Numbered from the stretch's first letter, positions 21,564 through 31,514 are shown. The stretch is 64,000 nt of DNA from Variovorax sp. dw_308 (GCF_019207085.1 NZ_JAATOM010000001.1:620001-684000); one strand, 5' to 3'. The notes: generated by a model not told the origin, from the sequence alone. Translations and numbers: made by a program.

Positions 21564-22340
21564 CTAGCCGTGCCAGCCGAGGTGGCTCAGGAAGTCGCGT
21601 GTGCGCTCCGCTCTCGGCGCTTCAAAGACTTGCGCCGGTGGCCCCTGCTCGACCACCTTGCCATGGTCCAGCACCACCACCCAGTTCGCGACACGACGGG
21701 CGAACGCCATCTCGTGCGTCACGACGACCATCGTCATGCCTTCCTCGGCGAGTTGCTTCATGACGTTGAGCACTTCGCCGATGGTCTCGGGGTCGAGTGC
21801 GGACGTGGGCTCATCGAAGAGCATGACCTCGGGTTCCATCGCAAGCGCCCGCGCGATGGCCACGCGCTGCTGCTGGCCGCCAGACAGTCCACTGGGGAAG
21901 TTGTGCGCCTTGTCCGCGAGGCCGACCTTCTTCAGCAGTGCCATGGCGCGTTCGCGTGCCTCGTGCTGGCTGAGCCCGAGGACGGTGACGGGCCCCATCG
22001 CGACGTTGTCGAGCGCACTCTTGTGCGGGAACAACTCGAAGTTCTGGAACACCATGCCCATGCGCTGACGGACCTTGCGCGCTTCCCGCTCGTTGGTGGG
22101 CAGGGGCACGCCGTCGATCAGCACGCGTCCACCCTCGATGGACTCGAGCGCATTCGTGCAACGCAGCAGCGTCGACTTGCCGGAACCCGAGGGCCCGATG
22201 AGGCACATCACCTCGCCCTTGTGAACCTGGAGGGAGACGCCGTCGATGGCGACGAAGCTGCCATGCAGCTTGCGCACGTTCTCGTAGACGACCACGGCAG
22301 GGCGCTCGGCGCCCTTGCGTTCAGCCATTGGCACGCTCAT
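21564..22340 (-). CDS. Amino-acid ABC transporter ATP-binding protein (GlnQ type)
   Basis: A 258-residue ATPase of the polar amino acid uptake (PAAT) family. Walker A is GPSGSGKST, Q-loop MGMVFQNFELFPH, signature LSGGQQQR, Walker B VMLFDEPTSALDPE, and the H-loop is VVTHEMAFA. It powers import through the two permeases upstream, whose last gene overlaps it by 4 bases (ATGA). The order substrate-binding protein–permease–permease–ATPase is typical of PAAT operons. Confidence 0.95.
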   Translation of the reverse strand: MSVPMAERKGAERPAVVVYENVRKLHGSFVAIDGVSLQVHKGEVMCLIGPSGSGKSTLLRCTNALESIEGGRVLIDGVPLPTNEREARKVRQRMGMVFQNFELFPHKSALDNVAMGPVTVLGLSQHEARERAMALLKKVGLADKAHNFPSGLSGGQQQRVAIARALAMEPEVMLFDEPTSALDPETIGEVLNVMKQLAEEGMTMVVVTHEMAFARRVANWVVVLDHGKVVEQGPPAQVFEAPRAERTRDFLSHLGWHG

Positions 22341-22996
22341 TCCTTGACCTCGAACTTCTTCTGCACCCAGTCCACGAGCTTGGCCTGCGGGTAGCCCATC
22401 AACCAGTAGATCACTGCCATGGCCGTGAGCATCTCCAGCACCCGGAAGCTGGACGACCGGATCTGCAGCGCGACGTGCGCGAGTTCACCCACGGCGATCA
22501 CCGAGACCAGCGAGGTGTCCTTGAACAGCGACACCCAGGTGCTTGCAAGCACAGGGAGCACGCGCCGCCAGGCTTGCGGAATCACCACCTTGCGCATGGC
22601 CTGCCAGCGGCTCATGCCGACCGCAATGGCGGCCTCGGTCTGGCCTTTGCGGATGGAGTTGATGCCGGCACGGAAGGTCTCGGCGTTGTAGGCCGAGACG
22701 TTGAGGCACAGTGCCGCCAGGCCGGTGGTGAAGGCGGAGAACTGGATATTCAACAGCACCGGCATCACGTAGAAGGCCCAGTACACGACCAGGATCAGCG
22801 GCAGGTTCCGGAAAAATTCGACGAAGGCCTGGCTGGCGCCCGACAGGATCTTCGAGCGCGAGAGGCGCATCAGTGCGAGCACGATGCCGGCCGGCACGGC
22901 GACCAGCATGGTGAGCACGGTCAGCAACACGGTGAGGAGGGCGCCGTGCAGCAAATCTTCGCGATGGTCCCAGACGATGCTCCAGTCCAGGTTCAT
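22337..22996 (-). CDS. Amino-acid ABC transporter permease (second)
   Basis: A 219-residue inner-membrane permease (HisM/GlnP family) with about five helices. The EAA loop that contacts the ATPase reads AAIAVGMSRWQAMRKVVIPQA. NLPLILVVYWAFY and AYNAETFRAGI are family segments. It overlaps both the preceding permease and the ATPase gene by 4 bases, so translation is coupled. Confidence 0.93.
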   Translation of the reverse strand: MNLDWSIVWDHREDLLHGALLTVLLTVLTMLVAVPAGIVLALMRLSRSKILSGASQAFVEFFRNLPLILVVYWAFYVMPVLLNIQFSAFTTGLAALCLNVSAYNAETFRAGINSIRKGQTEAAIAVGMSRWQAMRKVVIPQAWRRVLPVLASTWVSLFKDTSLVSVIAVGELAHVALQIRSSSFRVLEMLTAMAVIYWLMGYPQAKLVDWVQKKFEVKE

Positions 22997-23658
22997 GAGC
23001 GTCCCAGGTGCGCGACGCGGCGGTACAGCGCATCGATGAGCCGCGTACCGGGAAACAGGATCACGAAGTAGATGACCATCGTGACGGTGAAGACCTCGAT
23101 CGGGCGATAGCTCTGGCCGGCGATCGTCTCCGCGCGCTTCATGAGTTCAGGCACCGCGATGACGGTGGCGATGGCGGTGTCCTTGATGGTGATCGAGAGG
23201 ATGGAGCCGAATGCCGGCAGCATGCGTACCAGCGCCTGCGGCATGACGACCTTGCGCACCACCTGGAAGCGCGACATGCCCAGGGCGAGCGCCGCGCGAA
23301 GTTGGCCGGGACGGATCGACTCGATGCCCGCGCGCACGATCTCCGCGACGTAGGCGGCGATGTGCAGCGTCAGCGCCATGAAGGCCGCCCAGAAGGGATG
23401 GAAGCTGATGCCCGTGAAGATCGGCACGGCGAAGTAGAACCAAACGAGGATCACCAGCACCGGGATCGCGCGCTGTGTGTCGATGTAGAACACGATCGGG
23501 ATGCGCAGCCATGCCGGGCCGTAGACCCGACCCAGCCCCAGCAGGGTGCCCAGCACCAGCGCACCCGCGGCCGTCATCGCCGACAGCAGCAGCGTGATGC
23601 CCAACCCGCCCAGCAGGTACTGCCAGCTGTCGAGCAGAGGCGAGAAGTCGAAATCCAT
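22993..23658 (-). CDS. Amino-acid ABC transporter permease (first)
   Basis: A 221-residue permease of the same family, presumably forming a heterodimer with its neighbour. The EAA loop is RAALALGMSRFQVVRKVVMPQA. Hydrophobic helices include GITLLLSAMTAAGALVLGTL near the N-terminus. It starts 20 bases after the binding-protein gene and ends overlapping the second permease by 4 bases. Confidence 0.93.
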   Translation of the reverse strand: MDFDFSPLLDSWQYLLGGLGITLLLSAMTAAGALVLGTLLGLGRVYGPAWLRIPIVFYIDTQRAIPVLVILVWFYFAVPIFTGISFHPFWAAFMALTLHIAAYVAEIVRAGIESIRPGQLRAALALGMSRFQVVRKVVMPQALVRMLPAFGSILSITIKDTAIATVIAVPELMKRAETIAGQSYRPIEVFTVTMVIYFVILFPGTRLIDALYRRVAHLGRS

Positions 23659-23678
23659 CGGGCGAGCCGTCGGGATGC

Positions 23679-24506
23679 CTACATGGCGTTGATGATGCGC
23701 GCCTCGTCCGCGTCCAGTTTCGCCTTCATCGATTCATTCAGCGCCTTGAGCCAGGCCAGGTATTCCGGCTGGTTCTTGTCGATCGCCAGGCCGATTGGCG
23801 TCGCCATCTCGGTCGAGTCCTGGCAGTTGTTGCCATCCGGCAATGCCTTCAGGCCCTTGACCTTGCGGTTGAGCGCCTGCCATGGCACGCGGTTGATCGG
23901 CGTGACGTCGGCGCGCCTGGCCATGATCTCCTCGACCGGCGCGGCCGTGCCCGCGGTGGAAACGCCGCGCAGCTTGGCATTGGGAAAGCGCTTCTTGACC
24001 CAGTTCTCCTCTCCGCCGCCGGTGAAGTAGGCGACCGTCACGTCCGGGCTGTTGAACTCGTCGATCGACTTGGCGTTGGCCACCTTGGGGTTGTCGGCAC
24101 GGCCGAACACACACAAGGCGGTGCGCGAATAGGTCACGAAGTCGACCACCTTCAGGCGCTCCGGCGTGACGGACAGTGGAGAGATCGTCATGTCGGCCTG
24201 GTTCGACGCGAGCACCGGCACCTTGGTCTCGTGCGAGACCGGTACGGGTTGCAGTTTCACGCCCAACTGTTTGGCTGCTTCCACAGCCAGCAGCCACGCC
24301 GGGCCGGCCCATGCGTCGCCGGAGCCGGTCGTGTTCTCGACCAGCCACGGCGGATTCGAGAGCACGGCGGCACGCAGCACGCCGGACTTCTTGATCGCGT
24401 CGATGCGCGCGCTCGTGCCGGGCGCCGGGACGGCCTGCGCCGCGGCCTGGCACGCCAAGGTGGCGAGCAGCGCGCCTGCGATCAAGGTCCTGATGGGTGG
24501 GATCAT
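23679..24506 (-). CDS. Periplasmic amino-acid-type substrate-binding protein
   Basis: A 275-residue solute-binding protein (SBP_bac_3 family) with a signal peptide (about 1-25, ending AAAQA). KKSGVLRAAVLSNPPW begins the first lobe, and the hinge-proximal MTISPLSVTPERLKVVDFVTYSRTA is typical of this family. It delivers ligand to the downstream permeases. The ligand cannot be read from sequence. The ATG at 24506 has AGGAG upstream. It is the first gene of the operon. Confidence 0.88.
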   Translation of the reverse strand: MIPPIRTLIAGALLATLACQAAAQAVPAPGTSARIDAIKKSGVLRAAVLSNPPWLVENTTGSGDAWAGPAWLLAVEAAKQLGVKLQPVPVSHETKVPVLASNQADMTISPLSVTPERLKVVDFVTYSRTALCVFGRADNPKVANAKSIDEFNSPDVTVAYFTGGGEENWVKKRFPNAKLRGVSTAGTAAPVEEIMARRADVTPINRVPWQALNRKVKGLKALPDGNNCQDSTEMATPIGLAIDKNQPEYLAWLKALNESMKAKLDADEARIINAM

Positions 24507-24615
24507 CTCTGGTCTCCTGTTGTTCGAGCCCCGGCGCTCCGGGATTGGGGAAGTGCCTGCGCGAGCGTCAGGCGGGCGTGACGACCATACAAGTGGCGCG
24601 GCAATCCGGCGAATC

Positions 24616-24625
24616 TGGTAAACCA
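24616..24625. promoter_or_regulatory. TGGT-AA-ACCA inverted repeat upstream of the ABC operon
   Basis: A 10-base inverted repeat (TGGT, AA, ACCA) lies 110 bases upstream of the binding-protein start, in the 198-base gap after rspB. It resembles GntR/FCD-type operators of the TGGTnnACCA form (as in UxuR/ExuR sites). Being this short it could be chance. Confidence 0.25.
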
Positions 24626-24704
24626 CTAGAACCCGTTGGTCACCGAGGCGGCCTCTGGTTTCGCACGCCATGCGAGGAGCGGAACGACAGGCCGCATACG
24701 CGAT

Positions 24705-25748
24705 TCAGGTCGCCCCGACTTCCTCGCCAAAGTCCAGCAGCACCTTGCAGCTGTAGCGCGGATTCTTCTCCGCGATGTCGAAGGCGCCGGCCACGTCGCG
24801 GAAGTCCACCTTGTGGCTGATGATGCGGCCCGGGTCGACGAGGCCGCGCTCGATCCAGTCGATGACGGTCGGGAACATCGCGCAGTTCAGCCGCGAGGCG
24901 TAGAGCGTGAGTTCCTTCTTCGTCAACTCCTGCTGCGGAATGGCGGACGGCGAAGCGGAGAAGCCCAGGATGCCGATGCGACCGGCGGGCGCGGCGATGC
25001 GCACGGCCTCCTCCAGGATCGACGGGTGGCAGACGGCGTCGTAGGTCAGGGTCGGGCCGCCTTCCACGCCGCGTTTCGCCAACGCTTCCTGCAGCGGTTC
25101 GCGCGATGTGTTGATGATCTCGTCCTCGCCCGCGCCGCAGCTCAATGCCAGCGCGAGCCGCTCGTCGAAGTGGTCCGTGATGAAGGCGCGAATGCCGTAC
25201 ACGCGCTTGAGCACCTGCATCAGGTTCAGCCCCACCGGCCCGGCGCCATAGATCAGCGCCACGTCGCTCGGGAACACGCCGGTGCGCCCCGTCACGTTGG
25301 CCGCAACGGCAAAGGGCTCGATCACCGAGGCGCTTGCATGCGCCAGGCCCTTCGGCACTACGTAGGCATTCCTGGCCGGCGCGCAGGCATATTCGCTGAA
25401 GCCGCCGTCGCGATGCACGCCGATCACCTGCAGCCGGCTGCAGACGTTCTGCCGGCCGATGAGGCATGCATGGCATTGACCGCAACTGATGACCGGGTCG
25501 ACCACCACGGTCTCTCCGATGCGCGATGCGCTGACGCCTTCACCCACCGATTCGATGCGGCCGACGAACTCGTGGCCGATCACGCGCGGGTAGGAGACGA
25601 AGGGGTTGTGCCCGTGGAAGATGTGCAGGTCGGAGCCGCAGATGCCGGCAAAGCGCACGCGTACGCGCACTTCGCCGGCTTGTGGCTCAGGCATGGGCCG
25701 CTCTTGCACGGCCATGTGGTTGGGTTGGTCGACGACGACGCTAAGCAT
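24705..25748 (-). CDS. rspB: Zinc-dependent dehydrogenase, RspB-like
   Basis: A 347-residue medium-chain zinc dehydrogenase that closely resembles E. coli RspB. The catalytic zinc segments are GICGSDLHIFHGHNP and VIGHEF, structural zinc cysteines are in SCGQCHACLIGRQNVC, and YGAGPVGLNLMQVLKRVYG is the NAD(P) Rossmann loop. AVCHPSILEEAVRIA and SRLNCAMFPTVIDWI also follow RspB. The substrate is probably a sugar acid or polyol; relatives include idonate/gulonate dehydrogenases. It is the last gene of the operon, 39 bases after the mannonate dehydratase, mirroring the rspA-rspB pair. Confidence 0.87.
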   Translation of the reverse strand: MLSVVVDQPNHMAVQERPMPEPQAGEVRVRVRFAGICGSDLHIFHGHNPFVSYPRVIGHEFVGRIESVGEGVSASRIGETVVVDPVISCGQCHACLIGRQNVCSRLQVIGVHRDGGFSEYACAPARNAYVVPKGLAHASASVIEPFAVAANVTGRTGVFPSDVALIYGAGPVGLNLMQVLKRVYGIRAFITDHFDERLALALSCGAGEDEIINTSREPLQEALAKRGVEGGPTLTYDAVCHPSILEEAVRIAAPAGRIGILGFSASPSAIPQQELTKKELTLYASRLNCAMFPTVIDWIERGLVDPGRIISHKVDFRDVAGAFDIAEKNPRYSCKVLLDFGEEVGAT

Positions 25749-25787
25749 GTTGAATTCCTTGGGTTGGGAGAGGAGGCGCGGTGCGCC

Positions 25788-26996
25788 TCACCAGTTCCAC
25801 ATCGAGCCGTCGGCGAGCCGGGCCACCGGCAGGTAGGCGCGCTCGTACGGGTACTTCGCGGCCAGTTCCTCGTTGATGTCGACGCCCAGGCCGGGCACTT
25901 CGTCCATGACCAGGTAGCCGTCTTCGTAGCGATAGTTGTGGGGGAATACTTCGTCGGTGAGCGGCGAATGCGGCATCAGTTCCTGGATGCCGAAGTTGGG
26001 CGCCCACATGCCGAAGTTCACCGCGGCGGCCATGCACACCGGCGACAGATCCGTTGCGCCATGGAAGCCCGTGCGCACCTGGTACATCGCTGCGAAGTCC
26101 GCGATGCGACGCACGTGCGTGATGCCGCCCGCATGCACGATGGTCGAGCGGATGTAGTCCACCAGTTGCTCGCTGATCAGGTCCTTGCAGTCCCAGATCG
26201 AGTTGAACACTTCACCGATGGCCAGCGGCGTGGTCGTGTGCTGGCGGATGAGGCGGAAGGCCTCCTGGTTCTCCGCAGGCGTCGCGTCCTCGATCCAGAA
26301 CAGGCTGTAGGGCTCCAGTTCCTTGCCGAGCCGGCCGGCCTCGATCGGCGTGAGCCGGTGGTGCGCATCGTGCAGCAGGTGCGGTCCGAAGCCGACCGCC
26401 TCGCGCACCTTGCGGAACAGCTCGGGGGTGTGGCGCAGGTAGAGCGAGGTGTCCCACGGCTCCTCGGGCGGCAGGCCCTTCTCGGCCGGCTCGTAGTGGC
26501 CCTTGGTCTTGCCGACGCCATAGGTCTTGGCCAGCCCCGGCACGCCGGACTGCACGCGGATCGCCTTGTAGCCTTCCTCGATGTGATTCTGCACGGCGTC
26601 GATGGCTTCTTCATGGTCGCGGCCGTTGGCATGGCCGTACACCATGAGGCCGTTGCGGCTCTTGCCGCCGAGCAACTGGTACACCGGCATGCCGGCGAGC
26701 TTGCCCTTGATGTCCCACAGCGCCATGTCGATGGCGGCGATGGCGGTCATCGTCACCGGGCCGCGCCGCCAGTAGGCGCCACGGTACATGTACTGCCAGA
26801 TGTCCTCGATATTGCGCGGGTCGCGGCCGATGAGGCAGGGGACCAGGTGGTCCTCGAGGTAGGACTTGACCGAGAGTTCGCGGCCGTTGAGCGTGGCATC
26901 GCCGAGCCCGACCACGCCTTCGTCGGTGACGATCTTCACCGTCACGAAATTGCGGCCGGGGCAGGTCACGATGATCGTGATGCGTTCGATTTTCAA
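25788..26996 (-). CDS. manD: D-mannonate dehydratase (ManD/RspA, enolase superfamily)
   Basis: A 402-residue enzyme expected to dehydrate D-mannonate to 2-keto-3-deoxygluconate. With the TTG start at 26996 (GGAG 7 bases upstream) the published ManD catalytic positions line up exactly: R147, Y159, D210, H212, E236, E262. Ala314 is the residue I recall for the efficient mannonate dehydratases, as opposed to Pro314 in weak relatives. The sequence ends in Trp402, as ManD proteins do. It sits between a TRAP transporter and an RspB-like dehydrogenase, with a UxuB-like reductase upstream, all consistent with hexuronate/aldonate breakdown. Confidence 0.93.
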   Translation of the reverse strand: MKIERITIIVTCPGRNFVTVKIVTDEGVVGLGDATLNGRELSVKSYLEDHLVPCLIGRDPRNIEDIWQYMYRGAYWRRGPVTMTAIAAIDMALWDIKGKLAGMPVYQLLGGKSRNGLMVYGHANGRDHEEAIDAVQNHIEEGYKAIRVQSGVPGLAKTYGVGKTKGHYEPAEKGLPPEEPWDTSLYLRHTPELFRKVREAVGFGPHLLHDAHHRLTPIEAGRLGKELEPYSLFWIEDATPAENQEAFRLIRQHTTTPLAIGEVFNSIWDCKDLISEQLVDYIRSTIVHAGGITHVRRIADFAAMYQVRTGFHGATDLSPVCMAAAVNFGMWAPNFGIQELMPHSPLTDEVFPHNYRYEDGYLVMDEVPGLGVDINEELAAKYPYERAYLPVARLADGSMWNW

Positions 26997-27027
26997 GTGA
27001 GACTCCAGGAAGAAGATGAGGGACGCT

Positions 27028-28887
27028 TCAGAGGAAGCCGACCGAGAACCAGGGCACGAAGACAAGCAACAGGAGCGCGATGAACAGCGCCGCCATGTGC
27101 GGCCAGACGCGCGGCATCGCCACGTCCGGCGACACGCGGCCGATGGCGCATGCGGCATAGAAACCCACGCCGAAAGGCGGCGCGAACAGGCCCAGGCCCA
27201 TCGCGAAGATCACGACCATCGCGTAGTGCACTTCACTGACGCCGACCATCCTGGCGATCGGGAACAGCAGCGGCCCGAACAGCACGATCGCCGGGATGCC
27301 TTCCAGCAGGCTGCCGAGCACGACGAAGGCGAGCGCCGACACCAGCAGGAAGCCCATCTTTCCGCCCGGCACGGCCGTCATGATCTTGACCAGGTCCTGC
27401 GCGAAGCCCGACTGCGTCAGCGCCCAGGCCATCGCCGTCGCGCAGCCGACGATCAGCAGGATCGCACCCGACAGCGACGCCGTGTCGAGCAGCATCGGAT
27501 AGATCCGCTTCCAGTCGAACTGCCGGTAGATGAACAGGCCCGCGAGCACCGTGTAGAAGATGCCGATGGTCGACACCTCGGTAGCCGTGGCCACGCCTTC
27601 CACCACCGCCGTGCGGATGATCACCGGCAGGAGCAGTGCGGGCAGCGCCACCATCAGCAGTTTGCCGATCTCCTTGCGCGAGGCCTTGGTGACGCCGGTC
27701 ATGTCTTCGCGGCGCGTCTGCCACCAGACGACGAAGGCCATCAGCAACAGGCCCACCACGGCAGGCATCAGGCCGCCGACGAAGAGCGAAGTGATGGACA
27801 CGCCCGTCACCGACCCCACCGTGATCAGCACAATGCTCGGCGGAATGGTCTCCGACATGGCGCCCGAGGCGGACAGCAGCCCGATCAGGTCGCCGTCCTT
27901 GCTGCCGCGCTTCTTCATCTCCGGGAACAGGGCCGGCGCCACCGCCGCCATGTCGGCCGCCTTGGCGCCCGAGATGCCGGAGACGATGTACATCGCGCCC
28001 AGCAGCACATACTGCAGGCCGCCGCGCACATGGCCGATCAGGCTCACGAGGAAGTTGATCATGGCGCGCGCCAGCCCCGTCATCTCGATCAGCGAACCGA
28101 GGAACACGAACAGCGGCACCGCCAGCAGGATCAGGTGCGACATGCCCTCCTGCATTCGGTTGGGCATGATCGACATCGGTGTCGTCGTCGAGAAGGCCAG
28201 GTACGACATCGTGGCCAAGCCGAAGGCGAACGCGATCGGCACGCCGATCACGATGCAGCCGACCAGCATCACCAGGAAGAAGATCACCAGGTTGAGATTG
28301 CCCAGGCTTGCCAGCGCTGGCGACAGCAGCCACAGCGCACCGCCACCCACGGCGACCGCGATGCCGCACACGGCGATCTGCTTCCATGGCGACTGCTCGA
28401 CGAGACGCGTCACCGCGGTCACCAGCATGAGGATCGCGCCGGCGAACACGGCGCCCGCGCGCCAGCCTTCGCTGATGCCGAGCACCGGTGTCGACACCTC
28501 GATTTCCTCGTGCCAGTGCTCCCAGGCCGGCCCGATGAACATGGCCAGGAACGCCACGACCAGGCACATGCCCAGTGCGTCGGTCCAGGCGCGCCGTTCG
28601 GGCGACAGGTCCTTGACGAAAGTCGTGAGGTGCATGTGGGCGGTGCGCCGCAACGCAATGCACGAGCCGAGCATCGCGAGCCACAGGAACAGGATGCTCG
28701 CGAGTTCGTCGGTCCAGGTGAGCGGCTCATGCAGCGCATAGCGCGCAAAGGCGCCGCCACCGAGGATGAGGACTTCAGCCACCACGATGGCGGCGGCCGG
28801 GACCTCGGTGATCCAGGCCAGCAAGCGGTCGAACCAGCGTGTGCTGGTGTCCGGCACGATGTCGAGGGGGTCGATGGTGGACTGCAT
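27028..28887 (-). CDS. Fused TRAP transporter membrane subunits (DctQ-DctM)
   Basis: A 619-residue polytopic protein. Residues about 1-185 form the small DctQ subunit (four helices, [18 protein letters not shown]), and about 200-619 form the large DctM subunit ([39 protein letters not shown]). This fusion is common for TRAP transporters. With the DctP protein encoded just upstream it takes up an organic or sugar acid using the sodium/proton gradient. The gap to dctP is 11 bases and to manD 31 bases. The ATG at 28887 was chosen; the frame extends 26 poorly conserved codons upstream. Confidence 0.93.
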   Translation of the reverse strand: MQSTIDPLDIVPDTSTRWFDRLLAWITEVPAAAIVVAEVLILGGGAFARYALHEPLTWTDELASILFLWLAMLGSCIALRRTAHMHLTTFVKDLSPERRAWTDALGMCLVVAFLAMFIGPAWEHWHEEIEVSTPVLGISEGWRAGAVFAGAILMLVTAVTRLVEQSPWKQIAVCGIAVAVGGGALWLLSPALASLGNLNLVIFFLVMLVGCIVIGVPIAFAFGLATMSYLAFSTTTPMSIMPNRMQEGMSHLILLAVPLFVFLGSLIEMTGLARAMINFLVSLIGHVRGGLQYVLLGAMYIVSGISGAKAADMAAVAPALFPEMKKRGSKDGDLIGLLSASGAMSETIPPSIVLITVGSVTGVSITSLFVGGLMPAVVGLLLMAFVVWWQTRREDMTGVTKASRKEIGKLLMVALPALLLPVIIRTAVVEGVATATEVSTIGIFYTVLAGLFIYRQFDWKRIYPMLLDTASLSGAILLIVGCATAMAWALTQSGFAQDLVKIMTAVPGGKMGFLLVSALAFVVLGSLLEGIPAIVLFGPLLFPIARMVGVSEVHYAMVVIFAMGLGLFAPPFGVGFYAACAIGRVSPDVAMPRVWPHMAALFIALLLLVFVPWFSVGFL

Positions 28888-28898
28888 GGCGCAGGTCC

Positions 28899-29915
28899 TC
28901 AGGCGAGCTTGCCCGAATACTTCTCCAGCTTGGCCCACACCTCGTCGCCGTACTTTCCCTTCCACTCGGTGTAGAAGCCGGCGCTCTTGAGCATCTCGCG
29001 GAACGGCGCGGCATCGGGCTTGTTGAAGGTCACGCCAAGCTTGGTCAACTGCGCCTGCGCATCGGTGTTGAGCTTTGCGATGTCGGCACGCTGCTTGAGC
29101 GCCGCCGCATTAAGGTTCTTCGCCAGCGACTCCTGCACTTCCTTGGGCAGGGCCTGCAGCTTCTTCGCGTTGCCGAAGATGAAGTGGCCGTCCCAGGTGT
29201 GGGCCGTCAGCGAGCAGAACTTCTGGACCTCGTAGAGCTTGGCGCTCTGGATCAGCGCAAGCGGGTTCTCCTGGCCGTCCACCACCTTGGTCTGCAGCGA
29301 CGAATACAACTCGCCGAAGGGGATCGCCGTGGGCGAGGCGCCGAGGGCCTTGAACATCGAGATCCACAGCGGGATGCCCGGCACGCGGATCTTGAAACCC
29401 TTGAGGTCGGCCGGCGTTGCGATGGCCTTGCTGGCCGATGTGATGTTCCGATAGCCGTTGTCGAGGCACTTGTCGAAGGCGTAGAGGTTGACCTTGGCCA
29501 GCGCGCTGCGCACGTACGCACCCAGGTCGCCGTCCATTGCGGCCCAGACCGCGTCGTAGTCCTTGAAGGCGAAGGCCACACCGTTGATGCCGGCCGTGGG
29601 CACCAGCGTCTGCAGGTTGGTGCCGGCCGTCGACATGATGTCGATGGCGCCGGCGCGCGTCTGCGAAATCATGTCGGGCTCGCTGCCGAGCTGGCTGGTC
29701 GGGTAGACCTGCAGGTCGACCTTGCCGCCGGTGTCCTTGCTGATGGCCTCGGCCGCCTCCTTGATGCGCAGCGTGCCCGGATGGTCGGCGGGGAAGGCCG
29801 TGCCGTACTTGAGCTTGATCTCGCCCGCGGCGAAGGCGAAGCGGGGCAGCGATGCGGCGACGCCGGCAGCGGCGAGCGTGGTGGCGAACTGGCGGCGTGT
29901 GGGCGCGAAAGTCAT
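28899..29915 (-). CDS. TRAP transporter substrate-binding protein DctP
   Basis: A 338-residue periplasmic binding protein with a twin-arginine-like signal (RRQFATTLAAAGVAASLPRFAFA). LKYGTAFPADHPGT starts the mature domain. The conserved ligand Arg lies in GFKIRVPGIPLW, and GELYSSLQTKVVDGQENP is a DctP hallmark. The neighbouring ManD and UxuB-like genes suggest a sugar acid ligand (inference). It lies 44 bases downstream of the uxuB-like gene. Confidence 0.93.
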   Translation of the reverse strand: MTFAPTRRQFATTLAAAGVAASLPRFAFAAGEIKLKYGTAFPADHPGTLRIKEAAEAISKDTGGKVDLQVYPTSQLGSEPDMISQTRAGAIDIMSTAGTNLQTLVPTAGINGVAFAFKDYDAVWAAMDGDLGAYVRSALAKVNLYAFDKCLDNGYRNITSASKAIATPADLKGFKIRVPGIPLWISMFKALGASPTAIPFGELYSSLQTKVVDGQENPLALIQSAKLYEVQKFCSLTAHTWDGHFIFGNAKKLQALPKEVQESLAKNLNAAALKQRADIAKLNTDAQAQLTKLGVTFNKPDAAPFREMLKSAGFYTEWKGKYGDEVWAKLEKYSGKLA

Positions 29916-29959
29916 GGCTATGTCTCCGTTGGGTCTTGTGAATGGACGAATGTGCGGGT

Positions 29960-31438
29960 TCAGGGGGCGAGCAGCGTCTTCATGCCGCCTTGACGCAAGG
30001 TGCTCAGGTGAAGCGCCAGGCGTTCGACGAAGGCGTGCGGCCAGGGCTGCGCGCCGAACACGGGGCCGTGCGCCAACGCGGCGTGGGCCGCATCGACGTC
30101 GTTGCCGGTTTGTCGCAAGAGCGATGCGAGGGCCTCCGCGCCCGGGTCGCTGATGACCAACGCGGCGCCGCTGTCGCTGCGGCCCGTGGCCAGGTAGTGA
30201 AGCCAGCTTGCCAATGCGCGCTCGAGCAACGGGCGTTCGACGCCGGCCGCCAGGCTCTCGCGCAGGGCGGGCAGCCAGCGCACCGGAATCTTCTGCGTGC
30301 CATCCATCGCGATCTGCTGCGTGCGGTGTTGCAGCGTGGGATTCTCGAAGCGCTTGAGCAGGTCGTGGCAATAGGAGGTCACGTCGTAGCCCGATGGCGC
30401 GGCCACCGTGGCGCGCAGGTCTTCCAGCATCAGGCGGCGCGCGAAGGCGCCGACGAGCGGGTCCGCCATCGCGTCGGCCACCGTCTCCATTCCGCACAGC
30501 TGGCCTGCATAGGCGAGAGCGGAGTGCGTGCCGTTCAGCAGGCGCAGCTTCATCGCCTGGTAAGGGCGCACGTCGCTGGTCAGCAAGGCGCCGGCGTCTT
30601 CCCATGCGGGGCGAGGGCTTGCGAAGCGGTCTTCGATCACCCATTGCGTGAAGGGCTCGCAGACGATCGCCGCCTCGTCGCGCAGGCCGAGCCGCGCTGC
30701 CGCCCAGTCGAGCGAAGCGGGTGTCGCCGCAGGCACGATGCGGTCGACCATGCTGTTGGGGCAGCCGATCTCCGTCTCGATGCGGCGCGCGAGCTTCGGG
30801 TCGAACTGGCCGGCGTATTGCACCAGCAGCTTGCGCAGGGTGTCGCCGTTGCCGGCCATGTTGTCGCAGCAGACCAGGGTCAGGGGCGAACTGTCGGGGC
30901 GCAGGCGGATGCCGGCGGCGAGCACGCCGAGCGTGGTGCGTGGCGCCTCTGGATGCGCGATGTCGTGACGGACATCCGCGTCGTCCATGTCGAGGTCGGC
31001 GCTCGCCGGGTTCTGGCTATAGCCCTTCTCGGTCACCGTGCTGCTGACGATGGAGACGGACGGATCGGCGATGGCCGCGATGACCCGCGCCAGGTCGCGC
31101 GGTGCGAAGAGGGCGCCGCGCAGCGAAGCGACCACACGCGTGCGGGCCTCGTCGCCGTGCCGCTCGGTCACCGAATACAGGTTGTCCTGCGCCGTCAGGA
31201 CATCAGGCACGCGCGGGTCGCGCAGGCTGACGCCGAGGATGCCCCAGCGCAGGTCGCCTTCTGAAATCACCTTTTCGGTGTACAGGGCCTGGTGCGCACG
31301 ATGAAAGGCGCCGAGGCCCAGGTGCACGATGCCTGTCTGCAGGCGCGTTCGATCGTAGTTCGGCTGGGTGACCGAAGCGTTGGCGGCGCGCAGATGGTCC
31401 GATGACAGATGCAATTGATCGAGGACGCTCGTTGTCAT
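29960..31438 (-). CDS. Mannitol dehydrogenase family protein, fructuronate reductase (UxuB)-like
   Basis: A 492-residue NAD(P)-dependent polyol/aldonate dehydrogenase. The N-terminal domain has TGIVHLGLGAFHRAHQALYTE and VTEKGYSQN; the C-terminal domain has the catalytic MKLRLLNGTHSALAY (Lys, Asn, His). The family covers mannitol, arabinitol, fructuronate and tagaturonate reduction. The adjacent mannonate dehydratase makes fructuronate to D-mannonate the best guess. The ATG at 31438 has AGGAA upstream. It is the first gene of the operon, about 20 bases from a perfect operator-like palindrome. Confidence 0.87.
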   Translation of the reverse strand: MTTSVLDQLHLSSDHLRAANASVTQPNYDRTRLQTGIVHLGLGAFHRAHQALYTEKVISEGDLRWGILGVSLRDPRVPDVLTAQDNLYSVTERHGDEARTRVVASLRGALFAPRDLARVIAAIADPSVSIVSSTVTEKGYSQNPASADLDMDDADVRHDIAHPEAPRTTLGVLAAGIRLRPDSSPLTLVCCDNMAGNGDTLRKLLVQYAGQFDPKLARRIETEIGCPNSMVDRIVPAATPASLDWAAARLGLRDEAAIVCEPFTQWVIEDRFASPRPAWEDAGALLTSDVRPYQAMKLRLLNGTHSALAYAGQLCGMETVADAMADPLVGAFARRLMLEDLRATVAAPSGYDVTSYCHDLLKRFENPTLQHRTQQIAMDGTQKIPVRWLPALRESLAAGVERPLLERALASWLHYLATGRSDSGAALVISDPGAEALASLLRQTGNDVDAAHAALAHGPVFGAQPWPHAFVERLALHLSTLRQGGMKTLLAP

Positions 31439-31456
31439 GCTTGTTCCTGTTACCGC

Positions 31457-31470
31457 ACTACCATGGTAGT
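31457..31470. promoter_or_regulatory. Palindromic operator candidate, 14 bp
   Basis: ACTACCATGGTAGT is a perfect palindrome between the divergent uxuB-like gene and the GntR regulator gene. It lies just downstream of the candidate uxuB promoter. A second, partial copy (ACTACCATGG at 31555-31564) overlaps the start codon of the regulator gene. GntR/FCD regulators usually bind such short palindromes. Confidence 0.55.
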
Positions 31471-31486
31471 AAATGTGGTGCAACGA

Positions 31487-31514
31487 AGTCTAGGATGCGA
31501 ATGTCGTCTCGCAA
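31487..31514 (-). promoter_or_regulatory. Candidate promoter of the sugar-acid operon
   Basis: On the minus strand, TTGCGA (31514-31509), a 16-base spacer, then TAGACT (31492-31487). Each hexamer matches 4 of 6 consensus bases. Transcription would start near 31480, placing the 31457-31470 palindrome just inside the transcript, a position suited to repression. Confidence 0.35.
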
